A DNA stretch of 64,000 nt from Ryuthela nishihirai (Eukaryota; Arthropoda; Arachnida; Araneae; Heptathelidae). A model generated the notes under the pieces. The model was not told the origin of the DNA. It saw only the letters and a list, made by a program, of their open reading frames with translations, and searched no databases. The DNA lies in NCBI GenBank assembly GCA_038380435.1, contig JAWZYU010000007.1:21865001-21929000 (forward strand), read 5' to 3'. Shown here one piece after another: positions 10,797 through 22,128 of this stretch (its first letter is position 1; each line of letters begins with the position of its first letter). The translations under genes were made by a program, and so were the position numbers.

Positions 10797-11861
10797 TACA
10801 AGAACGCCATTCCAGTACATATTTTTCCTCTCTGATTTGCTGGTCTTTAAACTCTTTTCTTGCAAAACACGTGTCAATATTTTTGTTTCAGATTTTTTCA
10901 CCTCCATTCCAGTTATTAAATTTTCAAAGAAAGGTAATACGCCGTTGCTTAGAGCCACCTGTATTGAACCTGAACCGGGACAATACGCAATTAATTTGAA
11001 TTTCTGAATATATATATATATTAATTAAATTATATCTCTTAAAATTCTACGTGTTAATATTTATTTTTTAGAATTCTTTTCAAAATTTTCATACATTTAA
11101 TAAAGTCACAACAAATAAATTATTTTATTCTATGCTGCTTAAATATAAATTGCTTATCGTTAAACTTCAGAAAAATTAAGTCACTTAAATCATTATGCAC
11201 ATTTAATTCCTTGAACTGATGTCCTGGCCGATCTATGTAGGCGACCCTGCCTCGCCCCCACCTCTCCCACACACTAAGATTTCACCCTGGGAATATGATA
11301 TTATTCAATCATCAATTGAGGAAACTATGAGACTATGCAGTTGATGCTTCGAGAGTTGAAATAATCGGTCATTAATAAGTCATAGGTCAGTGACCTTTTA
11401 CGTCAACCTCTGATCTATAAGAACTGTGGAAGGTTGAACTGTGCAGTCTCATAGTCTCCCCAATTCCCGCTCACGTTTTTCCATTAGTGACTAAGATTCA
11501 TAGAGTATTTACGTAAAGAAAACTGACTAATTTGAAGAGTTATTATTTATGTAGCAAAACGACCTGTCAAGCACATAATCGACAAAGGAAGGGAAAAGTA
11601 TGTGCCCTAGAATATTTAACTCTGTTAAAAGTAGAATTTTCGTAATATTAAGATTTAAGATATGAAAACTATGTATATTAACTGATTAATCCGTTTAACA
11701 GTCTCTTCCACGTAGTTGTAAACTATATCACAAGCAAATAACAAAAATTTGGAATTGATATCTTTATCCTTCCACTCTAACTGAAATGCAGCAGTAAACA
11801 CGATTGCAAATCATTCATGAGAACATAGATTATCGAACTTTTTGAAAAAGAGGTACGGCAA
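10797..11861. other. intergenic stretch with a small foldback
   Basis: No gene is recognised. At 11318-11461 GAAACTATGAGACTATGCAG is echoed in inverted form as CTGTGCAGTCTCATAGTCTC, making a small possible foldback repeat. Confidence 0.4.
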
Positions 11862-12680
11862 TTTTAAATCCTAGGCAAGAGATGCTGAATTTTCAAACCT
11901 TTGATTAAACCATTTAATTAACATCCCCTTCCCTAAATGTTGATGGTTATAATAATGATTTTCGATGTGTCACAGAAAAGGCCTGAAAGGTAACAGTTTA
12001 TCTTCTAAGGCACTGATTGGAAATCTTTTCAGAAGATATAAATGGAATTTCAAAACTCTTGGCAAGAGAGATACTGCATTTCTAAACCCTTGGCAAGAGA
12101 TTTGCTGAATTTCTAAACCCTTGCAAGAGATTTGCTGAATTTCTAAACCCTTGCAAGAGATTTGCTGAATTTCTAAACCATTGGCAAGAGATTTGCTGAA
12201 TTTCTAAACTCTTACCAAGTGGATTGGGTTGAGTTACTTTACCTCGGGGCGGCACTTTTTTGTGCACAATGTCAGGTCACGAGGACCCCGAGGGCTCAGA
12301 GAAGGTTGGGGGAAGGGGATCCACTGGACAGTGTTTGGAGAGAAATGATAGCCTACTGTCCAGCATGTTCTTTAATGTGTCCAGGGTATAGTTCTCCCGC
12401 ACAAGAAGGGCAGGGAATTTTGCGGAGCTGTTGGCAAGAGATAAACGTAAAATCCAAGCCCTTGGCAAGATATACACAGAAACAAATACCTTCGTTAAGA
12501 AGTAAACGGAATTTTCAGATTTGGCTGAAAATACGGCGATTTTCTAAACCCTTGTCAAAAGGTGCGCAGAATTTCTAAATCCTTTGCAAGAGGTAAGTGG
12601 AATTTTTAAGCCCTCTTCAAGATATAAACAGAATGTTACACCTTTATCGAAAGGTGCGCAGTTTCTAAATCCTTGGCAAT
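11862..12680. repeat. minisatellite, about 31-bp unit, interrupted by SINE-A
   Basis: The unit TTGGCAAGAGATTTGCTGAA/TTTCTAAACCC is very regular at 12065-12215 and decays on both sides. A damaged SINE-A splits the array, and degenerate units resume after it. The short minus-strand frame of repeated FRNSANLLQG residues is only the satellite translated. Confidence 0.85.
12222..12428 (-). mobile_element. SINE-A, internally deleted
   Basis: The 3' tail (GATTGGGTTGAGTTACTTTA complement) and the GAATTTTGCGGAG part of the core flank a shortened, diverged middle. It sits inside the 31-bp minisatellite. Confidence 0.75.
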
Positions 12681-13469
12681 AGGATGTCATCGACAAAAGC
12701 TGAATATCACTAATCTACCATACTCTTCTATCAATGAAATCCTAGTGAACTTCTTTATAGTAATTATGCTAAAATATCTGCTAGCCTCAGAGTTAAACAT
12801 AGTCTACATCAAAATGTAAATGGCTCACAGTCGCTGGAGCAGCCTTGTGTTGTCATTTCACAGATAACGAACGATTAATCCTTGACTTATGTTTATCAAA
12901 GCTGGAAAACCTAGTTCTCTTTCAATGCGTGACACATTGAAGGAACAACAATGAGAAGTCTGTGATAAAAACTCAAACGCAAATATTGACAACGTTACAG
13001 ATAATGTGAGAGGCCGCCGCACAATAGAGCCCAAGCGTTAAAAGGAGGATTGCCGGTTCTCAATGGGTCTTGCAATGGCCTTGTTATCTAGTTGTTGAAA
13101 ATGATAAATTAATGTCCAAATCGATGTGTCACATACACAAAAAAAGTGAAAGGTAACAATTTATCTTCTAAGGCGCTGGTTAGAAATCCTTTCCGAAATT
13201 GTTGAACGCTTTATCTGTATCTCGCAGAACACCTTTAGAATTTTTTTCATTGGTCGCGGAACTCCATAAACAAAATACTACCACTATTTAACTAAATAAA
13301 TAAATCCCTAGCAGAGAGTTTTCACACCAACATTTACTAATCGTTGCAAAAGTGATAATCTTCTATGTTCATAGCTCCTGTGATAAAGTAAAAGTTACAG
13401 GTCTATACTATATATGGAAGATTTCTATATATTGGGGAACCATCCTATGATGGGAATCTATTGCGGAGG
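12681..13469. other. intergenic stretch
   Basis: No gene, RNA or known repeat is recognised. Confidence 0.4.
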
Positions 13470-13640
13470 CTCATTTTTTTTTTTAAATAAGTTTTTTGGT
13501 TTTGAAAAATGTGATAACAGATAAAGGTCTCAATTCAATGTATCATCTCGAATTTGAATAATATTCTTTCAGTATTTAATGAGTTATGGAAGTTTGAATA
13601 TTTATCAATAACAATGCCAGTCTTAAGAACTAATACAAAA
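13470..13640 (-). repeat. R1 dispersed repeat, minus-strand copy
   Basis: The complement reads ATTCAAACTTCCATAACTCA then TTAAATACTGAAAGAATATT, matching R1. It lies head-to-head with the next R1 copy. Confidence 0.5.
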
Positions 13641-13649
13641 CTGACGAAG

Positions 13650-13737
13650 AATGAAATAATTTTTTGCACAAGCTTCTAAAATACACAATTATTATACACT
13701 TCGATACGAAACTTATTAAATAAAAAATAAAAAATAA
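13650..13737 (+). repeat. R1 dispersed repeat, left part
   Basis: CACAAGCTTCTAAAATACAC matches the start of R1. A SINE-B interrupts the copy. Confidence 0.5.
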
Positions 13738-13925
13738 ATACCCCCTCAAGCAGATTCTTGCAACAGAGGTCTGACAGGAGCCTGTCAGTTTATATGCCAT
13801 AGTAGAAGATCTGAGAGGATGGCAGGACCTCAGCAGAAAAACAACACACACAGCCATGCCTTACCCGGGTTTCGAACCCAGATCCCTTAGATCATTAGCC
13901 AAGCGCGCTAACCACTCGGCCATTA
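13738..13925 (-). mobile_element. SINE-B, nearly full length, inside R1
   Basis: On the minus strand it runs from the head (GGCCGAGTGGTTAGCGCGC, GGTTCGAAACCC) to the GGGGGTATTTATT tail. The body is typical apart from AAGAATCTGC in place of AAGCAGCTGC. Confidence 0.9.
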
Positions 13926-14125
13926 ATTAGCTAAAGTAATTTTTTAACTGCCATTGCTATTGTTAAATATTCACACATTCATAACTCCATAAATAGTTAA
14001 CGAATATTATTGAAAGTTGAAATATTGATATATTTGATGGAGATTTTTATCTGCTATCATATTTTTCAAAAGAAAAAATTATTTTAGAACTTAGAGCTTC
14101 GACATTAGTTTCCCATTTGCATAAC
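13926..14125 (+). repeat. R1 dispersed repeat, right part
   Basis: It continues R1 after the SINE-B: CATAACTCCATAAATAGTTA then GAATATTATTGAAAGTTG and the TTTTTATCTGCTATCATATT segment. Confidence 0.55.
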
Positions 14126-14320
14126 ACAGTGTTGTTCCTTAATTTTTGGAATCCATTGTATTTCTTAAACCTGACTTTACACTTGACAATTCCTATAAGA
14201 TTATTAGAAACTTGAAGATTCTATCATTCAATGGGATATCTTTTTGATATCCCAATTTGGTGCACATGTAACCTGATTATTTAACTCATTGTTGCGTTTG
14301 TACCTTATACGAGAAACCAG

Positions 14321-14711
14321 ACGGGGAGGGGGGGGCTCAGTCGGTAGCGCGCCAGGCTCGTAATCTGCAGTTCCCAGGTTCGAGTCCCAGCTGGATCAGC
14401 ATTGAGATTTATCTCCGCAAAACTCCCCACCCTGCCCACGTTCAGTAGGGGACACCGATGGGCTTGGAAAGACCGCCGCCCGTCGGATGGGACGTTAAGC
14501 TGTAGTCCCCTATGCGGGAGAACCATACCCTGTGCAAGTTAAAGAATACACTGGATGGCCTCGGCGGGAGACTATCATCTGTCTCCTAAGAGCTGTTCCA
14601 TTGGGTCCCCTCCCCCAACCTTCTCTGAGCCTTCGGAGTCTTTGTGACCTGGTCATTTAGCCCATGGTGTGCAAAAAAGTGCCTATCAGAGGTAAATCAA
14701 ACCAAAACCAA
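14321..14711 (+). mobile_element. SINE-A, full length
   Basis: Head, core and tail are all present; the tail has drifted to AAATCAAACCAAAACCAA. A perfect 12-bp target duplication ACGAGAAACCAG lies at 14309-14320 and 14712-14723. Confidence 0.95.
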
Positions 14712-14723
14712 ACGAGAAACCAG

Positions 14724-15274
14724 GACAGGCCCAATGGAGCTTCTAAATTATCTCCATTCTTTGTGTAGGGAAATATCGTCTTCCATTTATTTATTTATCA
14801 ATTGTGTACACCATTTCAAATTATCAATTGTGTACATCATTATATCGTTTAAAAATCAAATGTGGCACTCAGAGATAAAACAGTCTAACCAACTTTTTAG
14901 CAATACATTTTGATTTATTGAGATTTCGTTAAAAACTGTAACGTGGGGAAGGTAAATTTAAGTTCTGAATCAAATCGATCTAAATCACAATGGTTAAACT
15001 CTTAGTTTAGGCGTTTAAAGAGCTATGGATATTGAAATATTTGACAATAATTTATCTTTTCTGCAAGAAAAAAAGTGGAAAATTTGGGCAAATTAAAAAA
15101 ATTATTAACAGACTACTAAAACTTCTCTTATTGACAACTGAATTCATGACTACTTTAAAGTAATATTTAGCGTATGCGACATGCTAAATGTCAGGGCTTA
15201 AATAATAGTCAATGCTTCAATTGTAATCAGGTCAAAACACTGATACCAGAAGTTTGTATCTTAGGCTACATATT
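14724..15274. other. intergenic stretch
   Basis: AT-rich. A minus-strand R1-like segment may lie at about 14925-15080 (complement CCATAGCTCTTTAAACGCC). Nothing else is seen. Confidence 0.4.
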
Positions 15275-15286
15275 CCTGAAAATGGA

Positions 15287-15570
15287 TCCCCGCCCTGCCC
15301 ACGGTCAGTAGGGAACACCGATGGGCTTGGAAAGGCCGCCGTCCGTCGGATGGGACGTTAAGCCGTGGCCCCGTGTGCGGGAGAGTCATACCCTGTGCAC
15401 GTTAAAGAACACGCTGGATGGCCTTGAAGGGAGGCTACCATCTGTCTCCCAACAGCTGTTCCAGTGGGTCCCCTCCCCCAACCTTCTCTGAGCCTTCGGG
15501 GTCCATGTGACCTGGCCATTTAGCCCATGGTGTGCAAAAAAAGTGCCGCTCAGAGGTAAAACAACCCAAC
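15287..15570 (+). mobile_element. SINE-A, 5'-truncated
   Basis: Starts in the core at TCCCCGCCCTGCCC and ends in CAACCCAA. A perfect 12-bp target duplication CCTGAAAATGGA lies at 15275-15286 and 15571-15582, so truncation happened at insertion. Confidence 0.95.
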
Positions 15571-15582
15571 CCTGAAAATGGA

Positions 15583-16029
15583 ATTGTGCTTGACATGAAA
15601 AGATTTCTAAAATTTTTATATACAAACATTAGAACAGTTCTGTATACTTTTTTTTTCTATTGTATTCCCATATTCATAAATTAACTAAAAAAATCCGCGC
15701 AATAATTGCGGGGGGTCTAGCTAGTTGTAATTTATAACCTGATACAATTACAAGCAGCTGCTTGAGAGGGTATTTATTTTTATTTTTTATTTAAATTGTA
15801 GCCAGGGCTACAATTCGAACATTTACGGCATTTGCATTTCACTGTACGACAAACTTAAGACAAAAAGTCACTTACTAAATGATTGGAAATTTCTAACAAT
15901 TCCATTCCTGCCCAAGACGTTTTCAAAAGGATCGACATATTAAGTAAGAGTATCTAATATCAAGAAAGAGACTATCTTAAACTTATCCTACAATGAAATA
16001 TTCCTAATGGATTTCCATTATGGATATTA
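15583..16029. other. intergenic stretch with SINE-B tail fragment
   Basis: A plus-strand SINE-B 3' fragment lies at about 15750-15795 (AAGCAGCTGCTTGAGAGGG, then TATTTATTT). The rest is unrecognised. Confidence 0.6.
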
Positions 16030-16257
16030 ATCAATTTATTATAAGACTGTTGCTACTTTCGTTTCAATCTGATTTAACATTTTGGATTTTTTTCTTTTAT
16101 TAACTGGCATTGGTGCTATTAAATATTCGAGTACACTAGCTCTTTAAATACTCAATGAATAATACCGAATATCAAGATTTAAACACCTTGGATTGAGATA
16201 GGTCATTTTTTTCCCACTTGCTTTAATATTAAGAATATTTCTTTGATATGAAGACCC
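16030..16257 (+). repeat. R1 dispersed repeat copy
   Basis: The order GGTGCTATTAAATATTC, TAGCTCTTTAAATACTCAAT, GAATATCAAGATTTAAA matches R1. Confidence 0.5.
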
Positions 16258-16584
16258 CCACCTGGGTTAGCTTTGAGATTTATCTCTCACCCATCCTCGG
16301 TCAGCAGGAAACACCGATGAGCTTGGAAAAGCAGCCGTCCTTCGGATGAGACGTAAAGTCGTGGCCCCGTGTTCAGGAGAGCCATACCCTGTGAACGTTG
16401 AACAACACACTGAATGGCCTTGACGGAAGGCTTCCATAGAACTGCCTGTCCTCCACGCCTGTTTCCTAACAGCATGTCCACCCAATGTGTCCTCTTCCTT
16501 CTCTGAGCCCTTGGGTCCTTGTGACCTGCTCATTTAGCCCATTGTATGGATACAGTGCCACTCAGAAGTAAAACAACCCAATTT
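16258..16584 (+). mobile_element. SINE-A, diverged and 5'-truncated
   Basis: It starts near the end of the head (CACCTGGGTTAGC) and carries a diverged core and AAAACAACCCAATT tail. An extra stretch near 16440 (CCTGTCCTCCACGCC) differs from other copies. An older insertion. Confidence 0.85.
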
Positions 16585-17326
16585 ATACAGAGAGTTACAA
16601 AATATTTATATCATAAAACACATGACTGTACAAACTTTTGAGGGTATAAAACAGGTATGAGAGGGCAAATTGTCAATAGCACAAAATTCAAAGCAAACTA
16701 ATGACAATATTATTAATATATTGATAAAAGCATACAATGCAAATATCAATATATTAATAATACTAAAGTACCGAGATATAAATTTTAAGTTTGGATAATG
16801 TTTTCATATCAGATGCAAATTAAAACTTTAGATTTAGGATGAAAACTTTTTCAACTTGTTTTGATTATAATCTAGGAAACCAAAAGAACCCCCCTTCCAA
16901 AAAAAGATTAATCGTACATCTCCCAATATAATAGCAAAAAATGAGAAACTGCTTCTAGAATTTGTAGTTGTCTTCCCTAACGTTAAGCTGCATAAATCTC
17001 AATGGTAAAACCCAATATCTTAGAAAACGTTTCTGAAAAGAGAAGGAATTATTTTCTCTTACCAAAGGTTGTAACTTTTCCTTTTTCGTACTCAGTGGGC
17101 CAAATGCCAAAATAACTCGGCGGAAATAAAGCATTATTAAGAGGAGAAAATTTTCTCCTCTTCTGTTATTTCTTTTTTCTTATTTTCCTCACGCATACAG
17201 TTGTTCCTCAAAATTTTGAAAAGATTGATTTGAATTGTTTTACTTCTAATCGCTCTGATCAACATTTCTCGTACACAATGGATTAAATGCTCAAATTACA
17301 AGGACCGAAGGAGTTCAGATTCGGAT
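16585..17326. other. intergenic stretch with a perfect hairpin
   Basis: The 18-bp arms TATTATTAATATATTGAT (16708-16725) and its exact complement (16745-16762) form a hairpin with a 19-base loop. No gene or element is recognised around it. Confidence 0.5.
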
Positions 17327-17648
17327 AGGGTTGGGTAGTTTTACCTCTGAGCGGCACTTTTTTGCACACCATGGGCTAAATGGCCAGGTCACATGGACCC
17401 CGAAGGCTCAGAGAAAGTTGGGGGAGGGGACCTACTGGAACAGCTGTTGGGAGACAGATGGTAGCCCCCGGTCAAGGCCATCCAGCGTGTTCTTTAACGT
17501 GCACAGAGTATGGCTCTCCCGCACACGGGGCCACGGCTTAACGTCCCATCCGACGAACGGCGGCCTTTCCAAGCCCATCGGTGTCCCCTACTGACCGTGG
17601 GCAGGGCGGGGAATTTTGCGGAGATAAATCTCAACGCTGACCCAGCTG
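17327..17648 (-). mobile_element. SINE-A, tail and core part, interrupted by LINE
   Basis: Typical SINE-A from the GGGTTGGG tail complement through the core to TGACCCAGCTG, where the LINE begins. The tRNA-like head continues at 21.26 kb. Confidence 0.95.
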
Positions 17649-20600
17649 TAAATGGTAGGGTCTGTAAATGGTAGCTAGGTAGTCACTGGAAGGAGAGCTA
17701 TGCACCAATCCCCTGTGATGATGCATAGAACCGGCCAGGCCTAGCACCTAATGTCCGACCCCGCCTTCTCGTGGTGCAGACCGTTAGTACCTTTCAAAAG
17801 AGATACTCTCTTGTGGAAGTGAACGGAAGGGGAGGGCTGCCAGATTAGTGTGGCCTACTGATCTGGACAACTATGGCTACCTTTCTTTTTTTTTTCTACC
17901 CTGCTGAGGAGTGGTCAACCACACAGGGTCCTGTTGCTGACCATATAAACCAACTGGACTGGACAGATATATGGCTCTGAGCTTGATTATGGATCCTGAT
18001 TTAGCTGCACTGGTGGGCTTCTGTGGAGGGAAAATCTTCCGCTGTGTTTTCTGTTTGTTTGTGGGTTGACAGCCCCAAGTGAATAGATTCACAGGATATG
18101 TTTATCAGCTGGTGGATAATCCTGAGCAGAAGTCATCGCAGGCACCTGAACTCTTTGCTTCTATTGGCATCGTCAAATTCTACATTGGAGGAAGTCTTCC
18201 AGTGTAGATGGCTTCAGCCTTTAGTGGTGGGGGAACGGGTCTTTGCCCCATGTCTGCGATTAGGGGGCTGTTTGATATTGTCGGCATTCCCTCTCTCAAT
18301 AAACATAGTTTCTTTAAACATCCCACTAACCATTTTCTCTCCATAGGTAGTTGGAATGTGAGGACTCTGCACAGAGCTTTTTCTCTTGATGTCCTCACAC
18401 TAGAATTCCACCATTATAATTTAGATATTCTCGGCTTGCAAGAGACCAGATGGACAGATAAAGGTCAGATTCTTAAAAATAATCTTAAATTTCTCTTTTC
18501 AGGGAGGGACGACAATAAGCATCACCAAGGCGTGGGTCTGCTTCTCAGCAGACACGCTAGTGGTGCTCTTCTAGGATATGAGTGCATTAATGAAAGGTTT
18601 CTTACAGCAAAATTTCAGACAAGCGTTAAAGACCTGAATGTTATCTGCTGTTATGCCCCCACCGAGGATGCCGATGAGGATGAGAAGTGAGAAGGATAGG
18701 TTTTATGAACAACTTCAGGATATTTTGAATTCTGTCAAGAAAGGAGATATTACCCTTGTTCTTGGTGACTCCAATGCCAAAGTTGGTACTGACTCTGACC
18801 TTTGGGCAGGAGTAATAGGCCCTTTTGGTATTGGTATCTGCAATGGCAATGGGCAACGTCTCCTACAGGTAAGTAAACTCAATGGATTCAGAATAACTAA
18901 CACATATTACAAACACCACGACATACATAAATGCACATGGGTTTCACCTGATAGGCTGCATAGTAATATGATTGATTATATATTAATTAACAGCAAATGG
19001 GCTAGTTCTGTTAGAAATACCAGGGCATATAGGGGAGCTGAAATTGGATCTGACCATTACCTTGTTAAAAGTGTCTTACAACTTAAACTTAAAAAGTGTT
19101 GTGCTAGGGTTAAAAAATTTGCTTTTAATACTGAAGCTCTGAAAGACCCAGTTATAGCAAAAGCTTACCATGATAGGTTACTTAGTCATTATGACAGTCA
19201 TGGTATGCTTACTACAGAAGTTGAAAAAGAATGGGATCATTTTAAACAGGCTTTTTTGGACACTAACAGTACTCTTTTAGGAAAAAAGGAGCAGAAGAGA
19301 CAGAATTATATGAGTGATAAGGCACTTGAGCTTATTTCAGAAAGAAAGAACTGCAGGAATGTCCTTAATCAATGCCCTACTAGTACTAATAGAAAGCATT
19401 ACAGAGAGCTTAATAAACGTGTAAAAGATCAGTTAGCTGCTGATAAGAATCTTTGGCTTGATGGTTTGGCTGACAAAGCCGAGGAAGCAGTTAGACAGCA
19501 CAACAGCAGAGAGCTGTACCAGATAGTTAATGTTTTGTTTGGTAGAAAACGGACAGGTATACAGGGATTGAAGGATAAACAAGGTAAGGTTATAGAAGGT
19601 GAGGATTCTGTCATGGCTAGGTGGGCTGAGCATTTCAGTGATATTCTGAACAATGCGGTTAGTTCTATTCCCATTGTTTGCAATGATGATAGATGCGCAT
19701 TGGTGGCTTTAATGTTGGCCCTATAACACAATCTGAAGTTATTTTGGCTGTTTCTAAACTTAAACTTCATAAATCCGCAGGGGTAGATGAAATTACTACC
19801 GAAATGCTTAGAGCTGGAAATGTTTCTGTTACCACTTGGATGACTGAAATTCTGAATATCTTTTATGATAAAGGCATGGTTCCTAAGGATTTTACCAGAG
19901 CTATTGTTATCCCTATTTTCAAAAAAGGTGATCGCAGTTCTTGTGATAACTATAGGGGTATTAGTCTACTCTCTGTTACAGGTAAAGTTCTTTCCATGAT
20001 TGTGCTTAATAGAATTAAGAATCTGGTTGACAGTCAATTGCGTGATGAGCAATGTGGATTCAGAAGTGGTAGGGGATGTGTGGATCAGATATTTTCACTT
20101 AGGCAGATTCTTGAGAAATGTTTAGAGTTTCAGAAACCTTTGGTTGCTACCTTTGTTGATTTCAAAAAGGCTTTCGACTCTGTTGATCGTCATAATTTGT
20201 GGTTGATTGTGAAATCATATGGTATACCAGACAAGTTAGTTACCATAATGAAAGCTCTCTATAATAACACTGAGTAGTGTGTGAGAGTTGGTAAGGCTTG
20301 TAGCAATTGGTTTAGCATTACTTCTGGTGTTCGACAAGGGTGCATTTTGTCTCCTTTTCTCTTTAGTTTGGTTATTGATTATGTTATGCGAAATTCACTT
20401 CAAGGGAAAGATTTTGGCCTTAAATGGGCTGGAGATACGAAAATTTCTGATTTAGATTATGCTGATGATTTAGCCCTTTTGGCAAATGATGTTGATGAGA
20501 TGAACTCTTTCATTAGAGCTGTTGATGAGACTGGTAGTAGAGTAGGTTTGGTTATAAACAGAGAGAAAACTAAAGTGATGAAAATTGGTCAGGCAGGCTG

Positions 20601-21255
20601 TGATTCAGTTAATCTGAATGGTTGCAGTCTTGAGCAGGTGTCACAGTTTAATTATCTTGGGAGCTATGTAACAGATAATGGTGATGTGTGGCATGAGATT
20701 AACAGACGAATAGGGATTGCTGCCGGGACTTTTAAGAATCTATGTAGAGTGTGGAGAAATAGGCGTATACACCTAAAGACTAAAATTAGACTCTATAATA
20801 GTTTGGTTCTTTCTAGGGTTAGTTATGGTAGTGAAACTTGGACACTTTGTAAACAAGATAACAGGAAACTAGATGCTTTTGATTCCAGATGCTTACGCAG
20901 TATCTTGGGCATTAGGTGGTTCAACTTTGTAACTAATGACGAGGTTAGGCAAAGGAGTTTGCAACCTCCTTTAAGCAGCATGTTGTGCAGAGAGAGACTC
21001 CGTTGGTTTGGCCATGTTGCCCGTATGAATAATTATAGATTGGCGAATAGGGTTATGAACAGTGTGCCTAAGGGCCTCAGAAAGATGGGGAGACCTAGGA
21101 TGCGGTGGGCTGACAATGTCAAAAAGGACCTTCTTAGAATAGGTGTGCAGTGGCCAGATGGAGTAGATGTAGCTCAGGATAGACTTGCTTGGAGAACTAA
21201 ATTGCACGGTCTGGTTGGACCTCCGTAGCCCATGGCTGCTTGAGGATGATGATGA
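17649..21255 (+). mobile_element. RTE-like non-LTR retrotransposon (LINE), near full length
   Basis: A 3.6-kb element with a 5' untranslated region of about 560 bp, an endonuclease plus reverse transcriptase frame, and a 3' end made of GAT repeats. Its insertion target is certain: the SINE-A is split and the 11-bp sequence TGACCCAGCTG is present on both sides (17638-17648 and 21256-21266). A short simple-repeat 3' end, one large frame and endonuclease at the N-terminus are usual for the RTE clade and its relatives. The 5' end contains a 13-bp direct repeat CTGTAAATGGTAG. It is too damaged to be autonomous. Confidence 0.9.
18208..21228 (+). pseudogene. LINE endonuclease / reverse transcriptase polyprotein, disrupted
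   Basis: The protein would nick the target DNA and copy the LINE RNA at the nick. Endonuclease marks in order: SWNVRTL and LGLQETRW in the first frame, LGDSNAKVG near 18.77 kb, IDYILINSKW, and GSDHYLV at 19.05 kb. Reverse transcriptase marks: VDFKKAFDSVD near 20.16 kb, SGVRQGCILSP near 20.33 kb and the catalytic DYADD at 20.46 kb. These are followed by YLGSYVT and SYGSETWTL and a C-terminal RLRWFGHVARM motif typical of RTE-like proteins. Breaks: a 7-bp tandem duplication (TGAGAAG twice, 18681-18694) shifts the frame, a second shift occurs near 19.69 kb, and an in-frame TAG is at 20275-20277. All catalytic motifs survive, so inactivation is recent. The true start is uncertain; the ATG at 18208 is the first in frame. 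Confidence 0.9.
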
Positions 21256-21256
21256 T

Positions 21257-21331
21257 GACCCAGCTGGGACTCGAACCTGGGATCTACAGATTACGAGCCT
21301 GGCGCTCTACCGACTGAGCCACCCCCGGCCC
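21257..21331 (-). mobile_element. SINE-A tRNA-like head, distal to LINE
   Basis: The minus strand reads GGGGGTGGCTCAGTCGGTAG, then the GGTTCGAGTCCCAGCTGGGTCA B-box side. It completes the SINE-A begun at 17.33 kb. Confidence 0.95.
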
Positions 21332-21416
21332 TCTTCAGTAACATTCTTCAATCAAATGAATGTTTTAGAAGTTATAGAGTTTCGATATTAGATTAACGTT
21401 GAGAAAACGTGGATTG
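21332..21416 (+). repeat. R1-like fragment
   Basis: GAATGTTTTAGAAGTTATAG then AGTTTCGATATTAG matches the distal part of R1. Confidence 0.35.
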
Positions 21417-21692
21417 TTTGAGTTGTTTTATCTCTGAACGACACATTTTTTCACACAATGGGCTAAATGGTCAGGCCACAGAGGGAAGGGACCCACTGGA
21501 CAGCTGTTAGGAGACAGATGGTAGCTTCCCGTCAAGGCCATCGAGCGTGTTCTTTAACGTGCACAGTGTATCGCTCTCACCCACACGTCGCCATTGCTTT
21601 AAGTCCCATCCTACGGACGGCGGCCATTCGGTGTCACCTAGTGATCGAGGGCTGCGAAGATAAATCTCGACCCTGGCCAGCTTGGAGATGTA
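21417..21692 (-). mobile_element. SINE-A, diverged, head missing
   Basis: Tail complement GTTTGAGTTGTTTTATCTC and core with TTCTTTAACGTGCACAGTGT are clear. Several deletions mark it as older. Confidence 0.85.
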
Positions 21693-22128
21693 ACATGGAA
21701 ATTCTTTAATATTTTGTAGGGTAGTGTATTTTTCAGAATATGATTCATTTTTCCTATACCAGTAGTTCTCCACCGGGGGATACGATTACCTCTGGGTACC
21801 TTGAGAGATACCAAAATCCTTGATATTGGTATCTCTCAATCCTTGACCTCTGGGTACCTTGAGAGATACCAAGATCCTTGAGATACCCTACCTTGAGCGT
21901 TGCACTCAAAATGACTTCAGCACATATTCGTTGTCAATTTTGACACCTAATTTCAGCAGAATCGCCGAAAATCTGTCGCAGGAGGTCTCCCATTATATTC
22001 AGTTAGTAAATCTATTTTAAATTTTTTTTTTTCAATTTGGAGTGTTAATAATATTTACAACTTTTTTAGCAAAAAATTTTAAGAGAAGCACTTATTTCTT
22101 TTATTTTTTTTTTTGCTATAATACAGTA
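21693..22128. other. spacer with a short direct duplication
   Basis: CCTCTGGGTACCTTGAGAGA and the following bases occur twice at 21789-21880. The rest is AT-rich and unrecognised. Confidence 0.5.

Noticed and set aside
14321..14400. True tRNA-Met or tRNA-Thr gene in SINE-A heads
   Set aside because: The acceptor arm does not close, and each head is followed by the SINE core and, in many copies, bounded by target duplications.
17877..18092. Minus-strand frame before the LINE coding region
   Set aside because: It lies in the LINE 5' untranslated region on the opposite strand and is interrupted by low-complexity T runs.
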